This document shows, one piece after another, positions 1 through 6,311 of a DNA stretch of 16,503 bases (position 1 is its first letter; each line of letters starts with the position of its first letter). The notes beneath the pieces are model-generated. The model was given only the letters and a program-made list of their open reading frames with translations, did not search any database and was not told the DNA's origin. Origin of the DNA: Dethiothermospora halolimnae (GTDB lineage Bacteria; Bacillota; Clostridia; Tissierellales; VENL01); assembly GCF_037577855.1 (NCBI RefSeq), contig NZ_JBAKFX010000067.1:1-16503 (forward strand), read 5' to 3'. The translations under genes were made by a program, and so were the position numbers.

Positions 1-174
1 TGCTTGCCAAAGTGCTGAATACTTCGCCTATGGTGCAATAAAAAAGAAAGAAAAGTGGAAGAAAATACATCTAAAAAAGATGATAAAAATATTTCTGATT
101 TACAAGATAGAATAGAAAAAATAGAAAGTTATTTTAATAGAAGGAGGGGCCCTATTTTTCCAAGAAGATTTTGA
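1..174 (+). CDS. C-terminal end of an unidentified protein, with a frame change
   Basis: The left edge cuts into a coding region. The frame starting at base 2 reads ACQSAEYFAYGAIKK and then turns into an unlikely lysine/isoleucine-rich stretch ending at a stop at 113-115. The frame one base back (starting at 1, 4 and so on) has a stop at 16-18. After about base 46 it reads a plausible charged, helical C-terminus (VEENTSKKDDKN, then DLQDRIEKIESYF) ending in RRF and a TGA at 172-174. The two good-looking segments join at A-AAA-AAG (40-46), which sits in the phase used by -1 frameshift sites. The options are a programmed shift, a real frameshift mutation, a sequencing error in the A run, or an ordinary stop at 113. 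I do not recognise the family. The DNA upstream of the window is needed. Confidence 0.35.
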
Positions 175-182
175 GCATAAAA

Positions 183-259
183 AATCCCCTTTTATATTTG
201 ACAAAATTTCAATAAGTGTATACAATTGGTTTTAAATAAATTACAAATAAAAGGGGATT
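183..259. repeat. 13-bp perfect inverted repeat around the nagA promoter
   Basis: AATCCCCTTTTAT at 183-195 is the exact reverse complement of ATAAAAGGGGATT at 247-259. The 51 bases between the arms contain the whole nagA promoter, and the right arm covers the nagA ribosome binding site. The left arm lies upstream of the -35 box, so RNA started at the local promoter lacks it. RNA reading in from upstream would carry both arms. Confidence 0.8.
198..226 (+). promoter_or_regulatory. SigA-type promoter of nagA
   Basis: A perfect TTGACA (198-203) and TACAAT (221-226) are separated by 17 bp. This predicts a start near base 233, about 30 bases before the nagA ATG. Confidence 0.75.
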
Positions 260-262
260 AAT

Positions 263-1414
263 ATGAGATATATAATAAAGGGGAAAGAAGTTTATACTGA
301 TAATGAGATAATTAATAATGGTTGTGTAATCATAAAGGAAGGATTAATAGAAGATATATCCACAAAAGGATATGAAGATTCTATGATAATAGATATGGAG
401 AAGTACAAGATATTACCTGGTCTTATAGACAGTCATATACATGGTGCCAATGGATACGACACTATGGACTGTACTTATAAGTCATTAAATGAGATTTCTA
501 AATATTTAGCTAAAAATGGGGTAACATCTTTTTTACCTACAACAGTAACATCAAGCTTAGATAAAATAAAATTGGCCACTGAAAATATTGCATATAGCAA
601 GGAAAAGGGGACAGAAGGAGCGGGCATCATAGGTTCATATATAGAGGGCCCATATATATCTCAGAAATATAAGGGAGCCCATCCTAAGGAATTTATAAGG
701 GATATAAGTATTGAAGATATAAAGTTATTGTTAAAAAGCTCCAACGATACCATTAAAGTTGTGGCATTAGCACCAGAAAAAAAAGGAGCTTTAGAATTAA
801 TAGACCTATTAACTAGTAAGGGAATAAAGGTTTCATTAGGTCATAGTAATGGAACTTTTGACATTACTGAAAAGGCCATATCAAAGGGAGCTACAATAGG
901 AGTACATATTTTTAACGGAATGAGGGGTCTTCATCATAGGGAACCGGGGATATTAGGTTCTATTTTAACTAATGAAAATATCTACGGAGAATTAATATCC
1001 GATACTATACATGTACATCCTAAAGCTATGGATATATTGATTAAATCTAAAGGAGCAGATAAGGTATATTTAATAAGTGATTGTATGATGGCAGGGGGGC
1101 TAGATGATGGAGAATACAACTTAGGAGAACTAAAAGTCACTGTAAAGGATTCTATGCCTAGACTCAGTAATGGAAGCTTAGCAGGAAGTACATTAAAACT
1201 TATAGATGGAGTAAAAAACATGGTGGAAATTTTGGGAATTAACCCCATAGATGCAGTAAATATGGGAAGTTTAATACCAGCTAGAGCTTTGGGGATAGAA
1301 GATAAATATGGTAGTATAACAAAAAATAAAAGGGCAGATATAACTATAATAGATGATAATTGGAATGTTGTTATGACAATCGTAGATGGAAAGGTAGTAT
1401 ATAAGAATACATAA
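263..1414 (+). CDS. nagA: N-acetylglucosamine-6-phosphate deacetylase
   Basis: A 383-residue cytoplasmic enzyme of the amidohydrolase superfamily. It removes acetate from GlcNAc-6-phosphate to give glucosamine-6-phosphate during amino sugar use and cell wall recycling. Visible family motifs are DSHIHG (His58, His60), IEGPYIS with metal-binding Glu128, LGHSNGT (His194), HIFNGMRGLHHREPG (His215), and ISDCMMAGG, whose Asp273 is the expected catalytic acid. LAGSTLKLIDGV follows, and the C-terminus has the usual RADITIID. The length is normal for the family. The start is set by AAGGGG at 251-256, seven bases before the ATG. No nagB or regulator gene lies beside it in this window. Its RBS is one arm of the inverted repeat at 183-259. 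Confidence 0.95.
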   Translation: MRYIIKGKEVYTDNEIINNGCVIIKEGLIEDISTKGYEDSMIIDMEKYKILPGLIDSHIHGANGYDTMDCTYKSLNEISKYLAKNGVTSFLPTTVTSSLDKIKLATENIAYSKEKGTEGAGIIGSYIEGPYISQKYKGAHPKEFIRDISIEDIKLLLKSSNDTIKVVALAPEKKGALELIDLLTSKGIKVSLGHSNGTFDITEKAISKGATIGVHIFNGMRGLHHREPGILGSILTNENIYGELISDTIHVHPKAMDILIKSKGADKVYLISDCMMAGGLDDGEYNLGELKVTVKDSMPRLSNGSLAGSTLKLIDGVKNMVEILGINPIDAVNMGSLIPARALGIEDKYGSITKNKRADITIIDDNWNVVMTIVDGKVVYKNT

Positions 1415-1450
1415 TAAAATCTAATATATTTTAATTATATAAATAATAGA

Positions 1451-1502
1451 AAGGAGTATTAAAATTATAAGCTAATATTAGCTTATAATTTTAATACTCC
1501 TT
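1451..1502. terminator. Perfect 52-bp palindrome, shared terminator of nagA and the asparaginase gene
   Basis: Two 26-bp arms, with no mismatch and no spacer, sit between the 3' ends of two convergent genes. The arm begins AAGGAGTATTAAAATTATAA. T-rich tails follow on both sides (TTATTTTAT on +, CTATTATTT on -), so it can end transcripts in both directions. Confidence 0.85.
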
Positions 1503-1525
1503 ATTTTATATTTTAAGTTAAAAAT

Positions 1526-2521
1526 CTATCGCTTTACATATATACCCCGTTCAAAAACTTCAGTAATTTCTTTGACATCAGAGGTTGTACTAAGTAGAAG
1601 CATAAGTTTAATTTTAGCTTTAGGTCCCGGTAAGTTAGGTCCAAATATAGCCCCTAGATCCTTTAAAGTTTTTCCTCCACCGGGATAACCATAGGAGTCT
1701 AAAACCCTTCCTTTAGGACATCTTGATACTATAACCACTGGGATATTATTATCTATGGCTCTCTTTATACCATTTAACATTTCTGGAGCAACATTACCCC
1801 GTCCGAAAGCTTCAATAACCAGACCTTTAGCACCATTATCTATAGAAAAATTAATTAAATCCGAATTCATACCAGCAGTACATTTTAATAAAACAACGTT
1901 TGGTTCTATTTTTTTAGTATTAATGTGATCATGGGTAGTTATATCTCTATAAAATATTACTTCGTCATTATCCACTACACCTAAAGGACCAAATTGAGGG
2001 GATTTAAATGTATCCACCGTTAAAGTATTAGTTTTAATGGCCTCAGATGCAGCATTAACCTCGTTATTCATAACTACTAATACACCTTTATTTCTTGCAT
2101 TTTTAGATGATGCAGTGGAAATTGCTGCAGAAAGATTACTAGGACCATCATAACCTAATTCCGAACTATTTCTCATGGCACCTACTACTACTATTGGTTT
2201 TTCACTTTTTACAGTTAGATCTAGTAGATAAGCTGTCTCTTCCAACGTATCAGTACCATGGGTAACAACAACCCCTGTAATATCATCCCTTGAAATGGTT
2301 TTCCTAACCAGCAAAGATAATTCCATCATTTTTTCTGGAGTCATATGGGGGCCAGGAAGTTTTCCGTAGTTTATTATTTCTATATCAGTAAATTTTTCAA
2401 TATTTGATACCATTGCCATTATCTCTTCACTTGATAGTGCAGGGATAGCAGCATTTATTCTAGGATCTACTTTCATTGATATGGTTCCGCCGGTAAAAAT
2501 AACTGCTATTTTATTATCCAA
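1526..2521 (-). CDS. ansA: L-asparaginase, cytoplasmic type
   Basis: A 331-residue asparaginase of the bacterial AnsA/AnsB fold, converting asparagine to aspartate and ammonia. The first catalytic threonine lies in FTGGTIS (Thr13). The second set lies in VVTHGTDTLEETAYLLDL (Thr90-Asp91), with the supporting lysine in SEAIKTNT (Lys163). MRNSSELGYDGPSNL and EAFGRGNV are also family signatures. No signal peptide is visible and the length is close to the usual 320-340, so a cytoplasmic enzyme is likely. The start is set by AGGAGGT on the minus strand (about 2529-2535). The gene stands alone and converges with nagA. Relaxed glutaminase activity cannot be ruled out from sequence. Confidence 0.93.
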   Translation of the reverse strand: MDNKIAVIFTGGTISMKVDPRINAAIPALSSEEIMAMVSNIEKFTDIEIINYGKLPGPHMTPEKMMELSLLVRKTISRDDITGVVVTHGTDTLEETAYLLDLTVKSEKPIVVVGAMRNSSELGYDGPSNLSAAISTASSKNARNKGVLVVMNNEVNAASEAIKTNTLTVDTFKSPQFGPLGVVDNDEVIFYRDITTHDHINTKKIEPNVVLLKCTAGMNSDLINFSIDNGAKGLVIEAFGRGNVAPEMLNGIKRAIDNNIPVVIVSRCPKGRVLDSYGYPGGGKTLKDLGAIFGPNLPGPKAKIKLMLLLSTTSDVKEITEVFERGIYVKR

Positions 2522-2573
2522 AATTAAGACCTCCTATTCAATATAAAAAATTTTCGATTTTTCACCACTTTTA

Positions 2574-2582
2574 ATTGTACCA
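2574..2582 (-). promoter_or_regulatory. Extended -10 promoter of the asparaginase gene
   Basis: On the minus strand TGG-TACAAT (extended -10) reads from 2582 down to 2574, about 50 bases before the start codon. The -35 position is poor, as is usual for extended -10 promoters. It lies downstream of the terminator at 2659-2694, so the gene need not depend on the transcript that ends there. Confidence 0.5.
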
Positions 2583-2658
2583 TATATCTTATACAAATAC
2601 ACTGAAAATGAGGTTAAGAATAATTAATATATGATATAAGTTATATAGAAAAAAGCAC

Positions 2659-2694
2659 AAAAAAAGGACAAGAAAGAAACGGTCTTTCTTGTCC
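2659..2694 (-). terminator. Intrinsic terminator of the minus-strand small RNA
   Basis: A 12-bp perfect stem, GGACAAGAAAGA (2666-2677) with TCTTTCTTGTCC (2683-2694), has a 5-nt loop. On the minus strand it is followed by seven T residues (2665-2659), then GTGC and more Ts. The T run on one side only fixes the strand. Confidence 0.85.
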
Positions 2695-2778
2695 ATCCTA
2701 ATAAGGATACAAAGTATCGTTCAAAAGGGGTATTAGGAATAGAGATCATAAATTTGAGGTTAATAGTGGGATAACCAC
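2659..2778 (-). ncRNA. Candidate small RNA of about 120 nt, unknown family
   Basis: A complete minus-strand transcription unit with no convincing ORF. The promoter at 2785-2813 predicts a start near 2778. The RNA then begins with a hairpin (GUGG-UUAUC-CCAC). Further on are GAUAC-UUU-GUAUC (2706-2718) and UCCU-UAUU-AGGA (2696-2707), and the RNA ends at a strong terminator. I do not see SRP RNA, tmRNA, 6S, T-box or a riboswitch core that I know. It could also be a leader that is terminated upstream of the asparaginase gene, but that gene appears to have its own promoter. Confidence 0.5.
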
Positions 2779-2784
2779 ATCTTT

Positions 2785-2813
2785 ATTATAGCAAAATACG
2801 ACAAAATACGCAA
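2785..2813 (-). promoter_or_regulatory. Strong minus-strand promoter of the candidate small RNA
   Basis: Read on the minus strand, TTGCGT (2813-2808), a 17-bp spacer ending in TGC, and a perfect TATAAT (2790-2785) form a consensus extended -10 promoter. No protein gene starts just below it. Confidence 0.7.
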
Positions 2814-3092
2814 GGGTTTTTGTGAAAAAATATCATAAAATGTCGAAATGATATTTTGTGAACCAAATAAATTAAATAATCTTAAATTATCACTAGCCAT
2901 TTTCAACTAAAATGAGTACAGGGAAATTCATTTCTTGATATGCCGATTTAGAAAAATAGATGTAGTATAAAAATAAAATTATTACAAATAGTGATTATAA
3001 TATAAAAGAAACTTTTAAGATTAGACTTTTTTATATATAATTAAGTTAATGTGTCATTTATTTTAAATATATGGGCTGAGGAGGCATTTAAA
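2814..3092. other. Non-coding gap before the LUD-desulfurase-thiI operon
   Basis: No convincing gene is seen here. It contains a 10-bp inverted repeat, AAAATATCAT (2827-2836) with ATGATATTTT (2848-2857), just upstream of the minus-strand promoter. A shorter one, CATTTT/AAAATG, is near 2899-2915. A perfect TATAAT at 2996-3001 could serve the downstream operon, but I find no good -35 box for it. Confidence 0.5.
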
Positions 3093-3704
3093 ATGGATTT
3101 ATCGGTAAAAAAAGCAATTGAGAATTTATCTGCCAATGGATTTAATACCAGATTTTTTGATAATATGTATGAGTTAAAGGCTCAACTACTGAATGAAATT
3201 TCAAGCAAGGATACAATTGGTATTGGGGGGTCTATGACAGTTTATAATATGGGATTACATAATGATTTAATAAATAGGGGAAATGATGTATATTGGCATT
3301 GGCTTGTAGACCCTGAGAGAAGAAATGATATAAGAAATAAGGCTAAAGAAGCTAATATATATATATCAAGTAGTAATGCTATTACAGAAGATGGAAAGTT
3401 AATAAATATAGATGGAGTGGGAAATAGGGTAGCTTCTATGTTTTATGGACATGATAATATATATATAATTGCCGGTGTAAATAAGATAGTTAAAGATTAT
3501 AATAGTGGTATAGATAGAATTAAAAATATAGCCTGTCCTAAAAATGCTGAAAGGTTAAACCTAGATACACCATGTAGACATACAGGAATATGTAACGATT
3601 GTAGAGCAAAGGATAGGATGTGTAGAGTAACAGTGACTATTGATAAAAATCCCATGGGTGGAAATATCAATGTTTACTTAATAAATGAAGAGCTAGGATA
3701 TTAG
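3093..3704 (+). CDS. LUD domain (DUF162, LutC-like) protein with a cysteine cluster
   Basis: A 203-residue protein of the LUD/DUF162 family, related to the lactate utilization proteins LutB and LutC. GIGGSMT lies at about 43-49 and INIDGVGNRVASM at 105-116, followed by IYIIAGVNKIV. The C-terminal part carries Cys148, Cys161, Cys167, Cys170 and Cys177 (ACPKNAERL, then TPCRHTGICNDC and DRMC), which resembles a metal or Fe-S site. The ATG at 3093 is chosen because GAGGAGG (3078-3084) lies eight bases before it. A GTG at 3051 in frame has no RBS. It is first in an operon with a cysteine desulfurase and thiI, 13 bases apart from the next gene. LutA/LutB partners are absent, so lactate oxidation is not implied. 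The biochemical role of stand-alone members is not known to me. Confidence 0.85.
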   Translation: MDLSVKKAIENLSANGFNTRFFDNMYELKAQLLNEISSKDTIGIGGSMTVYNMGLHNDLINRGNDVYWHWLVDPERRNDIRNKAKEANIYISSSNAITEDGKLINIDGVGNRVASMFYGHDNIYIIAGVNKIVKDYNSGIDRIKNIACPKNAERLNLDTPCRHTGICNDCRAKDRMCRVTVTIDKNPMGGNINVYLINEELGY

Positions 3705-3717
3705 AAGAGGTGATTTT

Positions 3718-4875
3718 ATGGAAGTATATTTAGATAATAGTGCCACTACTAAACCAAGAAAAGAAGTGATTGATTCAATAAATTATATGTTAAATGAAGC
3801 CTATGGAAATCCTTCATCCCTTCATAGAATGGGATTAGAAGCTGAAAAAAAAATAAATGAAAGTAGAAATATTATATCCAAGTTTTTAAAAGTAAATTCA
3901 GAGGAGATATATTTTACGTCAAGTGGGACAGAAAGTAATAATATGGCAATACAAGGGTTGGTTAATAGATACTTAAAAAGAGGGAAACATATTATTACTA
4001 CTAAAATAGAACATTCATCGATACTGAATATTTTTAAATATTATGAAGGTATGGGTTTTAAAGTAACATATATAGATGTAAATGAAGATGGATTAATAAA
4101 TTTACAACAATTGCAGGATGCCATTGCAGAGGATACCATTTTGGTATCAGTAATGATGGTTAATAATGAAGTGGGTACTATACAGCCTATAAAAAAGATA
4201 AAAGACATAATAAATAAATATAATAAAAATATTAAATTACATGTAGATGGAATACAAGCAGTTGGGAAAATACCAATTAACTTAAAAAAAATGGGTGTAG
4301 ATACATTTTCATTTAGTGGACATAAAATCCATGGGCCTAAAGGAATTGCTGGGTTATATGTTAAAAAAGGTACTAACATCAATCCTATTGTATTTGGTGG
4401 AAAACAGGAAAAGGGATTAAGATCGGGAACAGAAAATACTCCTGGAATAGTTGGTATAGGAAAAGCTGTGGAAATGCTTAATGATAATTTTGAAAATGAG
4501 ATAGAAAGTATCATTAATGTGAAAAAATATTTTATTAATGGGGTAAAAAATAATATAGAAGATATAAAAATAAATAGTTTCATAGATGAAAGGGGAGCTC
4601 CCCATATTTTGAGTATAACCTTCAAAGGAACTAGAGGAGAGGTTTTACTTCACTATTTAGAGAGACATAAAATTTATGTCTCAACTGCATCGGCATGTAC
4701 ATCAAATGATAAAGGAAAAAGTCATGTGCTGAAGGCATTGGGATTAAGGGATAATGAAATAGAAGGAACAATTAGATTTAGTTTTTCCTATTTAAATACA
4801 AAAAAGGAAATAGATTATGTTATAGAAAAGTTAAAGGATTCTGTAAAAGACATAAGAAAAATAATTAAGAGGTGA
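3718..4875 (+). CDS. iscS: Cysteine desulfurase, NifS/IscS type, probable ThiI partner
   Basis: A 385-residue class V, PLP-dependent aminotransferase-fold enzyme. It takes sulfur from cysteine, leaving alanine and an enzyme persulfide. The PLP lysine is Lys203 in SFSGHKIHGPKG. His99 (TKIEHSS), VNNEVGT and HVDGIQAVGK are in place, and the active-site loop holds Cys327 (STASACTSN), followed by SHVLKALGL. The fold and loop fit group I (NifS/IscS) rather than SufS. The RBS AGAGGTG lies just before the ATG. thiI starts six bases after the stop, so the likely acceptor of its persulfide sulfur is ThiI, as for the NifZ-ThiI pair of Bacillus subtilis. A general Fe-S cluster role cannot be excluded from sequence. 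Confidence 0.93.
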   Translation: MEVYLDNSATTKPRKEVIDSINYMLNEAYGNPSSLHRMGLEAEKKINESRNIISKFLKVNSEEIYFTSSGTESNNMAIQGLVNRYLKRGKHIITTKIEHSSILNIFKYYEGMGFKVTYIDVNEDGLINLQQLQDAIAEDTILVSVMMVNNEVGTIQPIKKIKDIINKYNKNIKLHVDGIQAVGKIPINLKKMGVDTFSFSGHKIHGPKGIAGLYVKKGTNINPIVFGGKQEKGLRSGTENTPGIVGIGKAVEMLNDNFENEIESIINVKKYFINGVKNNIEDIKINSFIDERGAPHILSITFKGTRGEVLLHYLERHKIYVSTASACTSNDKGKSHVLKALGLRDNEIEGTIRFSFSYLNTKKEIDYVIEKLKDSVKDIRKIIKR

Positions 4876-4880
4876 TATAT

Positions 4881-6053
4881 TTGGATAGAGTAGTAAGTGT
4901 AAGTTTTGGAGAGATAATATTAAAAGGTGCTAATAGATCATTTTTTGTTAACAAACTTATGAAACATATAAGAAGAGTAACTAGAGAGTTTGGTAGTCCA
5001 AGGGTATATAAAGGCCATGGTAAAGTTTTTATAGAAGTTAATGAAGAAAATATTGACGATATCGTAAATAGGGTTAAAAAGGTATTTGGCATTGTTTATG
5101 TGAGTCCTTGTTATAGGATAGGTAAAGAAGTAGAAGAAATAGAAAAGTATTCCCTATTGGCAACTAAAGAGGCCAAGAAAAACAGAGATATCAATACTTT
5201 TAAAGTAAAATGTAAAAGAGTAGATAAAAACTTTCCAATAAAGTCCATGGAAATGGCTAGAGAATTGGGAGGAAAGATATTAAATGAAATAGAGGATATA
5301 AGTGTAGATGTACATAACCCGGATTTATATGTTTATGTGGATATAAGAAGTGATTATTGTTATATATACACAGAAAGGGTTAAGGGATATGGAGGTTTAC
5401 CCCTTGGGACCAATGGCAAAGGGTTATTATTACTTTCTGGAGGGATAGACAGTCCAGTGGCTGGATTTATGATAGCAAAAAGAGGTGTGGCTATAAATGC
5501 AATACACTATCATAGTTATCCCTTTACCAGTGAAAGGGCTGAAGAAAAGGTTAAAAAATTAGCAGAGATATTGTCTATATATTGTGGGGAATTTAATATT
5601 TATAGTGTTAATATATTAGATATTCAAAAAGAGATAAATGAAAAATGTCCCGAAGATGAGATGACAATATTATCAAGAAGATTTATGATGAAGATAGCTG
5701 AAAGGATAGCCAGGGAAAATGACATAGATGCCCTTATAACTGGAGAAAGCTTAGGTCAAGTGGCAAGTCAAACAATGAAAGGACTAAATGTTACAAATTC
5801 AGCTGTAGATATACCAATATTTAGACCCCTTATAGGTATGGATAAAACTGATATAATAGAAATATCTAGGGACATTGAAACCTATGAAACTTCAATTTTA
5901 CCCTTTGAAGATTGCTGTACTGTATTTTTACCTAAGCATCCTGTAACTAGACCTAGACTAGAAGATATAGAAGAATCAGAAAGATTATTAGATGTGGAAG
6001 GACTTATTGATAATGCAGTAAAGCAGATGGAGAAAATAACGGTGAAACCGTAG
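4881..6053 (+). CDS. thiI: tRNA 4-thiouridine synthetase ThiI, without rhodanese domain
   Basis: A 390-residue tRNA sulfurtransferase that makes 4-thiouridine at position 8. The first 75 or so residues are the ferredoxin-like N-terminal domain (SFGEIILKGANR). A THUMP domain follows to about 170, then the PP-loop ATPase with LLLSGGIDSPVAGFM (SGGIDS at about 186-191). GESLGQVASQTMKGL, FRPLIGMDKTDII and PFEDCCTVFLPKHPVTRP are conserved, and the Cys pair at about 345-346 includes the expected catalytic cysteine. The protein ends where long ThiI forms continue into rhodanese, so it should take sulfur directly from the desulfurase encoded next to it. The start is probably TTG 4881: AAGAGGTG (4867-4874) lies six bases before it and overlaps the end of the upstream gene. 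A GTG at 4872 would fall inside that RBS. Confidence 0.95.
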   Translation: MDRVVSVSFGEIILKGANRSFFVNKLMKHIRRVTREFGSPRVYKGHGKVFIEVNEENIDDIVNRVKKVFGIVYVSPCYRIGKEVEEIEKYSLLATKEAKKNRDINTFKVKCKRVDKNFPIKSMEMARELGGKILNEIEDISVDVHNPDLYVYVDIRSDYCYIYTERVKGYGGLPLGTNGKGLLLLSGGIDSPVAGFMIAKRGVAINAIHYHSYPFTSERAEEKVKKLAEILSIYCGEFNIYSVNILDIQKEINEKCPEDEMTILSRRFMMKIAERIARENDIDALITGESLGQVASQTMKGLNVTNSAVDIPIFRPLIGMDKTDIIEISRDIETYETSILPFEDCCTVFLPKHPVTRPRLEDIEESERLLDVEGLIDNAVKQMEKITVKP

Positions 6054-6186
6054 AATAAAGAATAGAGAATAAAGAATAGATAAGGTACAAAGTGGCCAGA
6101 GGCCACTTTATTTTTTTATATAATGAAATTTTACTACCGAAGGGAGTAAAATAACAATATCTATTCTCTATTCTCTATTCTTTATT
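6054..6186. repeat. 29-bp near-perfect inverted repeat element behind thiI
   Basis: The arms 6054-6082 and 6158-6186 are inverted copies matching at 28 of 29 bases. Each is built from repeats of GAATA(A/G)A. The left arm begins directly after the thiI stop codon. The interior holds the thiI terminator and a second hairpin, ATTTTACT (6128-6135) with AGTAAAAT (6145-6152). It looks like a small non-coding repeat element of MITE/REP type. I see no clear target duplication. Confidence 0.6.
6089..6117 (+). terminator. Intrinsic terminator of the thiI operon
   Basis: AAAGTGGCC (6089-6097), a 3-base loop AGA, GGCCACTTT (6101-6109), then A and seven Ts. The 9-bp GC-rich stem and T run make a textbook rho-independent terminator. 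It lies inside the inverted repeat element. Confidence 0.9.
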
Positions 6187-6204
6187 ATTTAACTAAAAAT
6201 ACCA

Positions 6205-6234
6205 TTGACACATAACATTAACCTATGATAAAGT
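6205..6234 (+). promoter_or_regulatory. Probable promoter of the NSS symporter gene
   Basis: A perfect TTGACA lies at 6205-6210. The -10 is less clear: GATAAA at 6227-6232 (16-bp spacer), or TAAAGT at 6229-6234 with an upstream TG and an 18-bp spacer. It lies about 75 bases before the start codon. Confidence 0.45.
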
Positions 6235-6311
6235 TTACAGATATTAAGAAAAAGTAACAAATAACAAAGAAATATGAATAAAAAGACATAAAGTGATAAG
6301 GAGGGATAATA

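Noticed and set aside
2609..2728. A 38-codon minus-strand frame rich in aromatic and hydrophobic residues, like a small membrane toxin
   Set aside because: It has no RBS and runs through the terminator hairpin of the small RNA unit.
2659..2813. A T-box or known riboswitch controlling the asparaginase gene
   Set aside because: The T-box core (AGGGTGGNACCGCG) and other riboswitch cores I know are absent, and the asparaginase gene has a nearer promoter.
4041..4625. A 194-codon open frame on the minus strand inside the cysteine desulfurase gene
   Set aside because: It has no RBS, gives a low-complexity hydrophobic product typical of the antisense of AT-rich genes, and lies fully within a well-supported gene.
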